NCBI GenBank assembly: GCA_949825045.1
Contig: OX463813.1
Location: forward strand, 2,232,001-2,296,000
DNA length: 64,000 nt
Source of the DNA: Argyresthia goedartella
Lineage: Eukaryota > Arthropoda > Insecta > Lepidoptera > Argyresthiidae
Reading direction: 5' to 3'
Position 1 is the stretch's first letter, and every line of letters starts with the position of its first letter. Below are positions 10,897-21,719 of this stretch, piece by piece. The translations under genes and the position numbers were made by a program. The notes below the pieces were generated by a model. That model was not told the origin of the DNA. It made no database searches and was given only the letters and a program-made list of their open reading frames with translations.

Positions 10897-11163
10897 TCTG
10901 GCTCAACACAGACCTTGCTGTTAATAATTTTGTAATTATTTATTCCTGCTTATTAATCATAACAATTAAATTTTTCATATTTGTATTAGTTAAGCACAAC
11001 CAATTTTTAAAAGAGATCTAAAAATAAATCTGTGGGAGTTTCTACGCCCTTCTTCTCCCACAGTGGTCCAATGTAGAGAAGAGGCAAAAAATGACGTTTG
11101 CTAAGTATATGTAAATATCTACAGTAATAAAGTACTTTGACTATTGACTATTGACTATTGACT
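10897..11163 (+). repeat. LINE-B 3' UTR and microsatellite tail
   Basis: The conserved 3' end includes TCTGTGGGAGTTTCTACGCC and CCACAGTGGTCCAATGTAGA, which can pair as GTGGGAG/CTCCCAC. It ends in four TTGACTA-like units. The same end occurs alone at 24221-24355 (+) and 43648-43870 (-) and in the minus copy at 4640-4850. Confidence 0.85.
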
Positions 11164-12262
11164 ATTAATATATACCAGGAATAAGAAAGGGCCTAATATG
11201 GAACCTTGTGGAACGCCAATTTTAACTCCCGATCCATCAGATTTTACGCCGTTAACTTCTGCCTTTTTAATTCTATAGCTTAGGTATGATCTTAGTAGAT
11301 CCAACGCTTTATTTCTAACTCCATAATGATTTAATTTAATTAATAGCGTAATAATATGATCAACACAATGAAACGCCTTCGACAGGTCGCAAAAAACTCC
11401 GATAGCATCCTGTGCGGCCTCCCATGCAGAATAAATATGAGATATAAGGGTAATACCTGCATCCGCAGTCGATTTACCCCTAGTGAAACCATATTGTTTA
11501 GCGTGGAGTTATTTTGTACGGGTAAAGTGTGCGAGCATTTGATTGAGTATAATCTTTTCAAATATTTTACCTAGTGTTGGAAGAACAGATATTGGTCTGA
11601 AATTTGAAGGATCGCCCTTATCTCCTGACTTAAACAGAGGTTTCAGTTTACTGTGTTTCATGAGGTCTGGGAAAGCCCCATCGTCAACACATTTATTGAA
11701 TATATAAGCTAAGTGTGGGGCTAAAACTCGAATTACTGAACCAATGACTTTGACTGATATACCCCACAGGTCTTCCGTATTTTTTAAGTTAAGTAATTTA
11801 TTCGTTTTGACAATGTCCTGGGGATATACATGATGAAATTTTAAATATACATTACTGACGCTAGTGTTATTTTTTAATAAAGTCTCTGCTTCATATGGAG
11901 ATGAGTTTAGACGGTCTGTTGTGAGTACTGTTACATTGGTCAAGAATGTTTCAAAAGCTCGAGCAACATCAGCGCTGGATTTAACATCATCATCACCTAT
12001 CTTTAGGCAGAAATCATTGTCCCTTGGTATAACTTTGCCAGTTTCGCGGTTTATTATTTGCCAAACAGTTTTCTTTCTATTATTTGAATTTTGAATTTTT
12101 CTATTAATGTGTAAAGTTTTTGCAGTTCTACAATCCAACTTGAAAGTTTTGGAATATTTTTTAACATATTCATGAAATTTTCGATCAAAGTTATAGGTTT
12201 TTTGATCATAAAGGTCATAGAAGATAACTCTACTTTTACGAATTCCAAACGTTGCCCAGTTT
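11164..12262 (-). pseudogene. LINE-B minus copy, 5' part (RT N-terminal half)
   Basis: Continuation of the minus copy from 5425. Read on the minus strand it covers ORF2 from about DWATFGIRKS (12262) through the RT fingers and palm (11509-12138 open; FRPISVLPTLGKIFEK, QYGFTRGKSTTDAG) to LFLVYIN at 11164. A frameshift and several substitutions separate it from the plus copy. It is 5'-truncated at 12262, where palindromic element 1 resumes. Confidence 0.88.
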
Positions 12263-12710
12263 AAGTTTATGTTTTAAGTATTTTATTTACACACGTATCA
12301 TAAACCCTCTTTAATGCGTACAAAAACCGCACGTTACGATCAGCATAATGTTAAACTATTTGGTAAAAACTCATTTCTTATCTGCAAAATTACACATTAT
12401 GACCATAGTGTGTAATTTTTGTAAACATTCAAATTTCGAACGTCAACGCCCGCCTGCGTGCCGCCTCTAGTTTGTCTGAAGTGAAGTTGGTACTACAGAA
12501 CAAGCTAAACAACTGCAGAGCCATAATGCCGGTCAAACATGCGGTTCCTGAACACATCAAAGAGAGCTTATGATATGTGTGTAGATAAACTAGTATATAT
12601 AACTGTACATAATTAGACATTAAAACTCTGGAGTGATACTCGCCTTCGGCTCGTTTCATAAACCCACTCTCGAGTTTTAATGCCCTCCATTATGTAGCAG
12701 TCACATAAAC
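12263..12710 (-). repeat. Palindromic element 1, right arm
   Basis: Inverted counterpart of 4202-4639, ending ATTAATGCCCTCCATTATGT then AGCAGTCACATAAAC. It includes the imperfect hairpin core at about 12386-12420. Without the LINE-B copies the two arms would nearly touch, giving an element of about 0.9 kb. The first LINE therefore landed in the centre of the palindrome. Confidence 0.8.
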
Positions 12711-13856
12711 TACTAATTTGTTGTTCTTACATATTCAACAAAACACGAAGGATAAAGGGAGTTTCGCTTCGCTCACCCCCTTTACCCTTCATCTAAGCTG
12801 CTGCAGCATTTTGCCCCGATATTTGCTGTGCAAATCAGTATTTTTCATGAGCGTATTAATATTTTCCATTTTGAATTATATTTTTTTTGATTTTTTGAAA
12901 TTAATGTATATCATTCTTTTTACGTAATAAATTCATTTGCATTTGTATTTGTAATTTGATTCCTTTTTCTTGCAATTTTTTCTTTAAATTGGTGGCCCAC
13001 ATTGAAAGTTACATTCATACAAACAAAAAATGACATGTTATTTCCTGAAGATCCAGAAGTGAGGTTTAATAAAGATGCACCGAGCTAAATATATTATGAT
13101 TTGAATTAAATTTAGCACACATAAGTGTTCTAGATCAACAAATCTAACATTTGGTGTATCCAAGTATCCAACCTTTGGTGCGGACAAAATGTTCCCAGGT
13201 TAATGATTTTTCCTTAGTCCTTGTACTTTAAAAGCAGAAGAGGGTATTAGCTCCAGCTGGTTATAGTAGCGAAAATGTATTTCAGGACATAAGAAAAGTG
13301 TGTAGTATAACTTTAAAATACACGGTGATTTGGTTGGTGGATACCCAATGAGGAATGATGGTAGGTAGTCACTAAGGAAAATGTAGTCGCAAATGAAAAA
13401 TATTTTCGTCTCTACTACTAAAGTAACATTAGCTAATAAATCTATTTTTATGGTTTTTTATTTTTATAAACCATGACTCCATTACTCGTCTAAGGTTAGG
13501 CCAAATATTTCCTTTACATAATAAAACTTTCAAAACATTAGTCTCAAATTTAACCTAGATACCTGTTTATCCCACATAAGACAAGGTGTGATGATACACT
13601 GCAACAATGCTACTACAACGGCCCCTTTCACGTCTCTATGAACTTCTGCTAATGAGATGTACCAGCGTTGGACCAGGTATATGGGCGCTTCCTATACGTC
13701 TTTTTCAATTCTGAGATCCTGGTACTTAAATCTCACATACGCCCATGCGAGGTGGCAGAGACATAGTCGCGCCATGGTTAAGCCGGTAATTGAATACTCC
13801 ATTTTGCGTGACAGTGGGCTAGCCAATCGCCGTGGTTGTGTGATATGAAGGTTTTC
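12711..13856. other. AT-rich region, no gene
   Basis: No recognised coding sequence. At 12745-12790 a GC-richer stretch (GAAGGATAAAGGGAGTTTCG) resembles fragments of dispersed repeats. The 13600-13850 stretch is unique-looking and without a convincing frame. Confidence 0.5.
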
Positions 13857-13857
13857 T

Positions 13858-13892
<35 letters not shown>

Positions 13893-14728
13893 TGTTTATT
13901 TGCACGAATATAGGTGTACATCAGGTGTATAATAATGTAATTTAAAATATGGTTCGCTATACTCTGCCATGCAGCATGCAAATATTAGTTACACGCAAAA
14001 AACACAAATTTACATAGATTTACATCAGATGTCAATATTTACTAAACGCGCTAAGGTATTTTTGTTAAATTTATGTCCACAAAATATTATAATGTTACTT
14101 AAAACTAGTTATAATGTACATATTATGTCATATTGACGTGTCTTCAATGTAGTCCTGTATTTTATATTAACATTTTTCGACTAAGAACTGTTTAAGTCTC
14201 GCTTTATATATGTGAATATGGTCAATATTCCTAATCGATTTGGGCAATCTATTATACACTTTTGGCGCCATACCATAAATGCCTTTCGAGTATAGAGCTG
14301 TGGAGCTAGGAGGAGCACTTAATTTGATGTCTCGTTTACTATACATTGTCTTAAACAAATTCCACTTTACTTTTACAAATACAGCAGTTTCGTAAATGTA
14401 GAGTGATGGCAATGTTAAAATTCCTAATGATCTGAAGTGGGGCATACAGCTATCCATTGGTTTTAACTTACAGATTGCCCTTATACATCGTTTTTGGGCT
14501 ATAAACGCCTTATCTTTGTCCGTTGAGTTTCCCCAAAATATAATGCCATACCTTAGTGTTGAGGCGACAAAAGCATGATAGACAGTCAACAGAGCAGATT
14601 GACCGGTAACTTTGCTAAGCATATATAAAGCATAAGAGAGCTGACTTAATTTTTTGCACAAATGTTCTATTCTTAAATTAAATGTTCTTACGATCTTATC
14701 TTTAACAAGAGATGTAATTTGGCAAACC
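13857..14728 (-). pseudogene. LINE-C 3' fragment (RT C-terminus, 3' UTR, tail)
   Basis: Minus-strand CR1/Daphne-type LINE, 5'-truncated. The 3' tail is a TTAC/GTAA microsatellite (13857-13893). The 3' UTR covers about 13894-14166. A coding segment runs from about 14728 down to 14167 and is open throughout. It shows YHAFVASTLRYGIIFWGNST, AQKRCIRAICKLKPMDSC and a terminal IYKARLKQFL. It resembles the same region of LINE-F more than that of LINE-B. Upstream similarity stops at about 14728. Confidence 0.82.
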
Positions 14729-15204
14729 TAGGCTAACCAACTATCTAACTTCTTCTATTAATGCAAAACTGTGAATAAATTGAAAAAACATTTGAATTTT
14801 CATGGTGTCTCAATTCCGCTACTGCTTTCGGAGCAAGCCTCGCTAGTGCAATTACGAAATGCAATTAGTAGACCTCCGCAGCGACTCTGACACGAGACGG
14901 AACCCGCTTCTAGAACCGTTCCTGCGGATCACTACTGCATAATAGAAGTGCATTATAGTGGAGGTACTAAGACCCGTATATAATAAAGGTATTTCTTTGG
15001 TAAGTCAAAACAGATACTTTTTATGAGCTATTAAGTTCGAGAATTGTCTCATCTTCTCTATACATAGCTCTTCTCTTCTATAATAAAATCGTAATTGGAG
15101 TAATGACCAGGAAATATTTATAGAAACTAGAAATATTCTGTTTGGGGCTTGATCACGCAAGACAACGGAACCTATCAAAATGGATCTTCCGCGTATAAAT
15201 AAAC
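14729..15204. other. No gene seen
   Basis: Mixed-composition sequence with a GC-richer part at 14800-14950. I find no recognisable element. The open minus-strand frame that extends into the next repeat (15005-15454) has no protein-like features outside that repeat. Confidence 0.4.
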
Positions 15205-15435
15205 AAATGATCAATAGTAGATTGTATAACAAAGGCATAAAACACGCCATTTCCCCTGAGATGTCGATTCCACCCGAGCCGCAGGCAAGGTTATACACAC
15301 TGATTTTCAATTCGATTGCGAGAAAATGAAACATTGGCATACAAATTATCGTAAAACAGTAACAAATTGCAAAGAATGACATGAGCTTCCCGCCAATTTT
15401 CTTTTTTATTTTGGTTTTAATTTTGACATGTGACT
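15205..15435 (-). repeat. Dispersed repeat, inverted pair with 17230-17510
   Basis: Minus-strand copy of a ~220-bp sequence also present in plus orientation at 17230-17510. Shared words are ACGATAATTTGTATGCCA, CATTTTCTCGCAATCGA, CCTTGCCTGCGGCTCG and GGAAATGGCGTGTTTTATGC. The apparent peptides in both copies match each other only because the DNA does. The plus copy has a ~35-bp insertion. They may be the two ends of one ~2.3-kb element or two insertions of one MITE-like family. Confidence 0.7.
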
Positions 15436-15734
15436 TTACTCTAAGGTACTTCATACTGCCAATTCATCAAATGGTTCGATACGTTTTTAAATAATAATTT
15501 ACTTCTATTTTATCTAGTTTTAACAATTTAATTATAGAATACACGAATTTGAAATTTACTAAAGCAAATCAGCTAAAATAACAAGTTTATTACTACTACG
15601 ACTATTACTACTAGTTTTACTGTGCGTGTGGCTGTTAGGTCCGATTATCTCAGCCTTTAAAACATTTTTTTTTTGTGCACTAGAGCTTCAAAGTGGCATA
15701 TTGTGCAGCACAAACACGAACTTTGCGAGAATGA

Positions 15735-15900
15735 GAAGTGAAAACAATGGACCCTAGTCATGGTTGTTTATCTATCTAAGTATAATATTTCTCTATATAA
15801 GTATATATATCGTTGTCTAGTACCCAAGATACAGGGAATCCTAGTTTGGGGCTAGAACAATGTGTGTAAAAGGTGTCCAAGGTATTATTATGTATCTATG
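15735..15900 (+). mobile_element. SINE-1, 5'-truncated copy
   Basis: Matches the 3' body of the SINE family: CATGGTTGTTTATCTATCTA, CGTTGTCTAGTACCCAAGAT, CAGGGAATCCTAGTTTGGGG. The tRNA-like head with its A and B boxes is missing. Confidence 0.8.
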
Positions 15901-16879
15901 ATACATATAATCACGCTGTGATAAATAGGAGCACAGCAGTGCAATAAAATAACTTCACGATAAGATGGCGACGCCTATTCTGTTTTTTTAACTGCTACAA
16001 AGACATGAAATGTGTCGCACGACTGATAACTGTTCTCTCATCTCATGATGCATAAAAATATTGTGGTTGAATGTGAACCTATACCCTGATGCAGTATAAG
16101 GAAACACAAATTTCGCAGGGAACATGAAGAAATCATACTCATTGGTCAGATTCTTTACGTAATGCATCTTTTAAAAGTTCTTTCCGAAAGTACTATAGAA
16201 AGATCATGTTAAGAAGTAGTGAGCATCTGGTATGGAACAATTCTATACTGATTATGTCAAAGCAGTGCGATGTTTTACTGTCAGATCACCTCTGAAGACC
16301 CAGGAACTTAAAATAAATATTATACGTAAATTTTTCCGTTTTTTGACTCGATAACGCCGGTTGCACGCACGAAATAGTGTCACGTTCCGCCTCCACCGAG
16401 TGTGCAAATGTGAGCGCGGAATAAGCGATAGAGAGGCATGATTGGCCTTAGCGTTTCTTATGACGTTACCATGGAAAATTATCGTCCGTAAACCGGCTTT
16501 ACAGGCAACTATTTTTTTTGTAATGTTCCGTACAAAAGTCAGATATTTGCAAATTTGTTCTTTAGTACTGTAGATATTTGCACACTACGCCATCGGTATG
16601 TGAGATAGTAGTCTTCGACTCGTTGCCTATGCTCATCGTAACGGGAGAATGGGTTAACTGCAACTAAACCCTTTGGAAACTCGTGGTCGAACACAAACAC
16701 GTTTCAATCAGGTTTCAAACTTGTCGCATCGTTTGTGGGCGCTTATGAACTCTACAGATGGTATGAACTCGAATGACACAGTTTCAGTATAGTTAATTTA
16801 CATTTGCGTCTCACCGTTTGTTCTGTGCCTTACTTATTTTACTTAGATACTTATAAATATAATAAAATAAACGTAGCCC
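15901..16879. other. No gene seen
   Basis: No coding region or structured repeat that I can name. A GC-richer stretch at about 16340-16500 shows no frame. Confidence 0.4.
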
Positions 16880-17220
16880 ATTAATGTCCTCGGATACTTG
16901 TAAGATTAAGCCATACTCCACCACGTTGGCTCAGTATTAACCATTACCACGTAGTGACAGTAGCCGGGACCTACAACTTATCGTGTCATCGGAAACACTG
17001 AACGTCTGATAATGTACTTAAGATACATTAATTACCTCATTGGTATAATTCGGGGATACAACCATTTTCAGAAGGTTTCCTCAAGATGTTTACCATCACC
17101 GTTGGAATGTCCGATAATGTACATAAGATAAAATAATTATCTCATTAGTGCATGGTCAGGATTCGAAACTGCATCTCCTGTGTGTATCAAAACATTAAAT
17201 GACTTGGCAGTAGGAATTAC
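16880..17220 (-). repeat. SINE-like remnant
   Basis: The stretch contains CCATACTCCACCACGTTGGC, GGTTTCCTCAAGATGTTTAC followed by CATCACCG, and a B-box-like GGATTCGAAACTGC. These are typical words of a common lepidopteran SINE group. It is diverged, with an internal partial duplication: CTGATAATGTACTTAAGATA and CCGATAATGTACATAAGATA. Family assignment is from recollection of such repeats. Confidence 0.45.
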
Positions 17221-17229
17221 CTTAGTCTA

Positions 17230-17510
17230 ATGACACATGTCAAAAATTAAAAAGAAAATACAAAAAGAAAATTGGCAGGAAGCTCTTGTCATTCTTTGCA
17301 ATTTGTTGCTGTTTAATGATTGTTTTACGATAATTTGTATGCCATTGTTTCATTTTCTCGCAATCGAAGTGAAAAGCGGTGTGTATAAGTCAGTCATAAA
17401 CCCCATTTTACCCTCGACTGAACTATCCACCCTTGCCTGCGGCTCGCGTCTCGGGTGAAATGGCGTGTTTTATGCCCTTGTTATACAATCTACTATTAAT
17501 AACAATTCAG
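17230..17510 (+). repeat. Dispersed repeat, plus copy of the 15205-15435 pair
   Basis: See the partner copy. This one contains an extra segment (GTCAGTCATAAACCCCATTT) between the two conserved blocks. Confidence 0.7.
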
Positions 17511-17783
17511 ACAACAGGCAAATTTTTTTTTTTATTAATTTCAGCTCTATTTGAGTTGATGTATTTTGATAATCAAATGACTTCAATATTTTTATGAGTT
17601 GTATGAATTTTATTTACATAAGTATACATAAAACGGATTATAATAAGCCATACTCACATCTTCTGGGAAGGAGCAAATGTACTAATTTTTCTATTGAGTG
17701 AAAAGACCATAAACTATACGCGATCACGACTTCAAATTAATAATAACAAAAATAAAAAGTGTGTTTTTTTATAAATTATGGTA

Positions 17784-18247
17784 GTTTATGTGACTGCTAC
17801 ATAATGGAGGGCATTAATCGGCTCGTTTCATAATAATATCACTCGAGAGTTTTAATGCCTAATTAGGTACAGTTACATACACTAGTTTATCTACACACAT
17901 ATCATAAGCTCTCTTTGATGTGTTCAGGAACCGCATGTTTGACCGGCATTGTGGCTCTGCAGTTGTTTAGCTTGTTCTGTAGTGCCAACGTGCCGCAGGC
18001 GGGAGTCGGCGTTCGAAATTTGAATGTCAGTACCAACTTCACAGACAAACTAGGGGCCGCACGCAGGCAGGCGTCGGCGTTCGAAATTTGAATGTCTTTA
18101 TATGCAGAAAAATTACACATTATGGTCATATTGTGTAATTTTTTAGATAAGAAATGTGTTTTTACCAAGTAGTTTAACATTATGCTGATCGTAACGTGCG
18201 GTTTTTGTATGCAGTAAAGAGGGTTTATGACACGTGTGTAGATAAAA
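17784..18247 (+). repeat. Palindromic element 2, left arm
   Basis: Homologous to 4202-4639, with hairpin core at 18108-18144. Internally it has a duplication of the block GTCGGCGTTCGAAATTTGAA (about 18006 and 18072). The inner end GTGTGTAGATAAAA mirrors an outer CTACACACATATCATAAGC. Confidence 0.8.
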
Positions 18248-18327
18248 GTCTTTAAAACAGGTATTCAACAACAATGTCACTTTAATATTTTCATCTTAGT
18301 TCTAGTAGTGAACCCACAGTGTAAATA

Positions 18328-18755
18328 TGTCACCGTAAGATTGTCAAAACCTATATGTGTTTTGTAAATGTGTGTGTGTTGTGTGTGTGTGTGTTGTGTT
18401 TGTGTGTGTGTGTGTAATTGATAAAATAACATTTATTTTTTTCTTATTAGTTGGTCAACTATCGACAGATAGTAAACTGTAGCGTACTGCTTATTATATG
18501 ACGCGTATAGTTGATAAAGTAATGGTTAAAAAAGTTAAATAGTAAACTGGTTTAAACTTGAATTGCAAAGGAAATACCAGGGCAAACACTGCGGCAGCTT
18601 AGGTGAAGACTAGAGGGGGCGAGCGCAGCGAAGCCCCCGAATTAGATTGATATGTTAGAATAAAATAAACTTGAATTCTAAACCCTGTCTGTCGGTCTGG
18701 TTTACTATCTGCCGATAGTTGATTAACTAACGGTTTTGACTATCGTACGGTGACA
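18328..18755. mobile_element. MITE-A (first copy)
   Basis: Terminal inverted repeats TGTCACCGTAAGATTGTCAA and its near complement ending TATCGTACGGTGACA. Subterminal pairs are GTCAACTATCGACAGATAGT and ACTATCTGCCGATAGTTGAT. It carries a TG/GTGTGT microsatellite at about 18368-18416. A second copy lies at 42815-43174. No coding capacity. The superfamily is unknown to me; no clear target duplication. Confidence 0.78.
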
Positions 18756-18914
18756 AATGCATATAATAGGAAATAACAAATTGGAGTAGATATGAGATCC
18801 AAAAGTTACATTGAGAAAGTTTTGATAAAGGGAAAAAAACAAATATTTACAAAAATAGTTAATATTTTTTTTAAAATTATTAAAAATTATCAAAGCCGTC
18901 TCAATTGGTATTTT

Positions 18915-19065
18915 TAACCGACTTCAAAAAAGGAGGATGTTTACAATTCGATTGTAGTTTCGTTTACCTCAAAACTGGTACGAACTGGTATGAACCGATT
19001 TCAAAAATCCTCCAGTTTGGTGCCATTTTTTGAAAATTACAAATCGGTCCTACTGGACCGATTTC
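18915..19065 (+). repeat. Lepidopteran dispersed repeat fragment
   Basis: Starts ACCGACTTCAAAAAAGGAGG, a motif that I recognise as very common in lepidopteran genomes. The segment ATCGGTCCTACTGGACCGAT at about 19043-19062 is palindromic. Non-coding. Confidence 0.6.
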
Positions 19066-19133
19066 TAATTTTTGCTTTGTTTGCTTTCTAATGTTTGCTT
19101 TCTAAAGTAAAAAGATACACTTAAGCTATCATC

Positions 19134-19395
19134 TGACGACCCGAATGGCCGAGTCGGCAGTGACCCTGCCTACGAAGCCAATGGTCCCGGGTTCGAGTCT
19201 CGCTGGGGGCAAATATTAGTTTTCATGAGAACGGAATTTTGTACCCTTGTCATGGTTGTTTATCTATCAAAGTATTATATTTATCTATATAAGTATGTGT
19301 ATCGTTGTCTAGTACCCAAGATACAGGGAATCCTAGTTTGGGGCTAGATCAATGTGTGTTAATAGTGTCCAAGGTATTATTATTATTATTATTAT
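19134..19395 (+). mobile_element. SINE-1, complete tRNA-derived copy
   Basis: The tRNA-like head has an A box TGGCCGAGTCGG (19146-19157) and a B box GGTTCGAGTCT (19190-19200), i.e. an internal RNA polymerase III promoter. A family-specific body follows and the copy ends in an ATT microsatellite (about 19375-19395). Three further copies lie in the window. It is not a working tRNA gene because no cloverleaf closes. Confidence 0.85.
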
Positions 19396-19547
19396 CTAGG
19401 TAAACGAAATTGCTTTACTGTGACTTATCAGTGTGATTTCTGTCTATAGGTACCATAAATTCGTTTATGCCCTGCAACATGTGTGAACTTGATAGTCAGA
19501 CAAACATATTTTGAAAGGTTTCGTAGCATAGTTTTCGTGTGTATATA

Positions 19548-19893
19548 TATATGTTACCGGCAAACTGTATAACGCAAGTATTCTATATATAATACCTATA
19601 ATATAATCCTGGCAATATATATAATACCTGGGGCGTTCAGGCAATGTATGAAATATTTTTAATATTAATGTCCATTACATACCTAGCCTTATCTACCTAG
19701 GTAATATATAGATACAATGCCCAGGGATTATCGGTAATATGTACAATAAATAGATTTTGGTAGAATACATAATACCTAGGCAAAGTATAAAATAAATAAT
19801 AATTCATACATTACCTGCAAGTTTTAGTCATAATATATATTGCGTAGGGATTATATATAATACCGGATTATACAGATTGCCGGTAACATATAG
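19548..19893. mobile_element. MITE-C, ~345 bp
   Basis: Terminal inverted repeats ATGTTACCGGCAAACTGTAT on the left and ATACAGATTGCCGGTAACAT on the right, one mismatch within 20 bp. The middle is AT-rich with repeated AATACCT/AGGTA words (AATACCTGG, CCTAGGTAATA, AATACCTAGG). Both ends sit in TATA-rich DNA, suggesting a TA-rich target. Non-coding. Confidence 0.75.
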
Positions 19894-20022
19894 ACGACTT
19901 TCACATCTCGACCGGGGAGAAAGAAAAAGGACTCAAAAACTTTTTTTTAACTTAATGAATTATAATAAGTCTATTTAGTCTCGAGTTGAATATGTATATT
20001 TCATTATGGGAAAAGCTTAAAT

Positions 20023-20456
20023 CGTTTATCTACACACTTATCATAAACCCTCTTTACTGCGTACAAAAACCGCACATTACGATCAGCTTAATGTTAAACT
20101 ACTTGGTAAAAACTCATTTTTTTTCTGAAAAATTACACATTTTGACCATAATGTGTAATTTTTCTACACATTATGACATTCAAATTTCGAACGCCGAAGC
20201 CCGCCTCGTGCCGCCCCTAGTTTGTCTGTAAAGTTGGTACTGACATTCAAATTTCGAACGTCGACGCCCGAAGTTGGTGCTACAGAACAAGCTTAACAAC
20301 TGCAGAGCCACAATGCCGGTCAAACATGCGGTTTCTGAACACATCAAAGAGAGCGTATGATATGTGTGTAGATAAACTAGTGTATGTAACTGTACATAAT
20401 TTGGCATTAAAACTCTCGAGTATTAATGCCCTCCATTATGTAGCAGTCACATAAAC
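20023..20456 (-). repeat. Palindromic element 2, right arm
   Basis: Inverted counterpart of 17784-18247, with a hairpin core at 20128-20163. It shows the same internal duplication: GACATTCAAATTTCGAACG occurs twice. Confidence 0.8.
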
Positions 20457-21369
20457 TACTATTACGGTAAGACATATTCTGTGGAAAGGTCCATTAAACT
20501 CAGTATTTGTTCTACAGATCGAGACGCCTAATATTTTCTATTTGATGCTAGTATTAAAACCACGCGGATTAGTATTTAATCACGACATTATTGAAGTATC
20601 GATTTTGCAATGAAAAATTTTGTGAAGATATGCTATATCAAAATATTCCGCCTTTTCACAAGTATTTCGATACTGAAATGCTCAATTCTAGCCTTGTAGC
20701 CGGCAAGTTTGCACTTGAGACCATGTTGTCTTGCTGCAGCTTTCAGAATGGTCTTCTGATTGAGGAGACCAGATTAAGAAGCCGTTTTCGACCTGACTTC
20801 TTACGAGACTTGAATATGAAGCGATTAGGCTTTCTGTTTTTTTTATCTCTTGGTAACACAAAGAATGAAGCCATTAATGATTCCTAAACGTTACATTGCT
20901 GTCGAAGGTCAATAATGGAGTCCTTAGGTTGATAAAAATTGTTGTCGTATGTATATAGCTCGTAGGATTTTGGAAAATGTCATTACCATGCATTTGGATA
21001 TATTGAGGAACATACGGTTGGATGCGAATGGCTCATTCAAAATAAAGTACAAAAACGACTTCAATCGCAGCAAAATTATCTATTTTAGGCTCAGTTTTGT
21101 GTTTCCCTGATATACTTACTTATACAACGTATTAAACAATAACAGAAAAAATTATAATTTATTGAAAAAAATCTAAAAAAAGCCCTACACATATACACTG
21201 AACGAAATTTAAATACTTAGGTATTATAAATAACATCAATACCTGTATACGTGTATTTAAGCAAATAAACGATTTGAATTTGAATTTGAATTTCTTATAT
21301 ATACCAATGGACGATGGTTAATAAATAAACGTAGTACTTTTTATTTTATTTTATGAAATTTAAGCCTGC
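20457..21369. other. Intergenic stretch with a LINE-like tail
   Basis: No gene recognised. A 98-codon open frame at 20591-20887 overlaps a dispersed repeat: 20762-20831 matches 26985-27050 in inverse orientation (AGGAGACCAGATTAAG, CTGACTTCTTACGAGACTT). At 21262-21295 the sequence GCAAATAAACGATTTGAATT, followed by TTGAATTTGAATTT, looks like the 3' tail of a plus-strand LINE or SINE. Confidence 0.5.
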
Positions 21370-21670
21370 TTGTTCTTTTTCGTCTTCAATCCAGGGGGTA
21401 AAAGTGCCTGCACCTGGCCCGCTTGAGTGGGACCTTTGTGCATTTCCCCTGCACCCACACATCTTAATTCAGCCATCCTAGTTCCAGTACCAGCTGGAGT
21501 AGGAGGCCTGGATGTTCAAGGAGCTCTGAGGTTGAAGTTGCGTCTCCCAGACTTCCATCCTGGTTTCCATGGTAGACGGGCACGCAAGCAGCATGTGCTC
21601 TACTGTCTCGTCTACTTCCAAACACCCCCTGCAGAGGGGGCAATCTGTTGGACCTATAATTTTCAAGTGT
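21370..21670 (-). pseudogene. LINE fragment: C-terminal zinc-knuckle of ORF2
   Basis: The minus-strand frame encodes CPLCRGCLEVDETVEHMLLAC, a C-terminal CCHC-type knuckle as found after the RT in Jockey/R1/I-group ORF2 proteins. The rest of ORF2 is missing upstream of 21670. The fragment is GC-richer than its flanks. A short hairpin (AAGGGTACA ... TGTACCCTT) lies just beyond it at 21676-21712. Confidence 0.7.
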
Positions 21671-21719
21671 TTTTAAGGGTACAAGGGCCTGTTATAAGGC
21701 CAATGTACCCTTAACAATT

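Larger units (their letters stand above)
5426..11163 (+). mobile_element. LINE-B, near full-length CR1/Daphne-like element
   Basis: A complete non-LTR retrotransposon: ~810-bp 5' leader, ORF1 (6239-7984), ORF2 (8032-10896), 3' UTR and a TTGACTA-type tail at about 11133-11163. It sits inside an antisense copy of its own family with ATTA duplications. Clade placement (CR1/Daphne group) rests on the SGNH-like ORF1, LFADDTSLV-type RT motifs and the microsatellite tail. It is an assignment by eye. Most genomic LINEs are 5'-truncated, so a complete 5' end is notable. Confidence 0.85.
17784..20456. mobile_element. Palindromic element 2 (long terminal inverted repeats)
   Basis: The outer ends are GTTTATGTGACTGCTACATA and TATGTAGCAGTCACATAAAC. 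Long arms of ~435-465 bp enclose a ~1.77-kb middle holding a MITE, a lepidopteran dispersed repeat, a SINE and a second MITE. I found no transposase. A TA dinucleotide flanks both ends (ggTA|GTTTATG ... CATAAAC|TAct) and could be a 2-bp target duplication. Element 1 (4202-12710) is a relative with a different insert. Confidence 0.75.

Noticed and set aside
15005..15454. 149-residue frame with membrane-like residues, similar to a frame at 17237-17458
   Set aside because: Only the ~220-bp dispersed repeat is shared, and the reading frame is broken by an insertion in the second copy.
17902..18180. 92-residue open frame in the palindromic arm, similar to one at 12429-12659
   Set aside because: The similarity follows from repeat DNA in inverted arms. 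The frames include hairpin cores and low-complexity parts.
19134..19210. tRNA gene at the SINE head
   Set aside because: A and B boxes are present but no acceptor stem closes. The same head recurs attached to one SINE body.
20591..20887. 98-residue open frame
   Set aside because: It overlaps a dispersed repeat found inverted at 26985-27050 and shows no domain.
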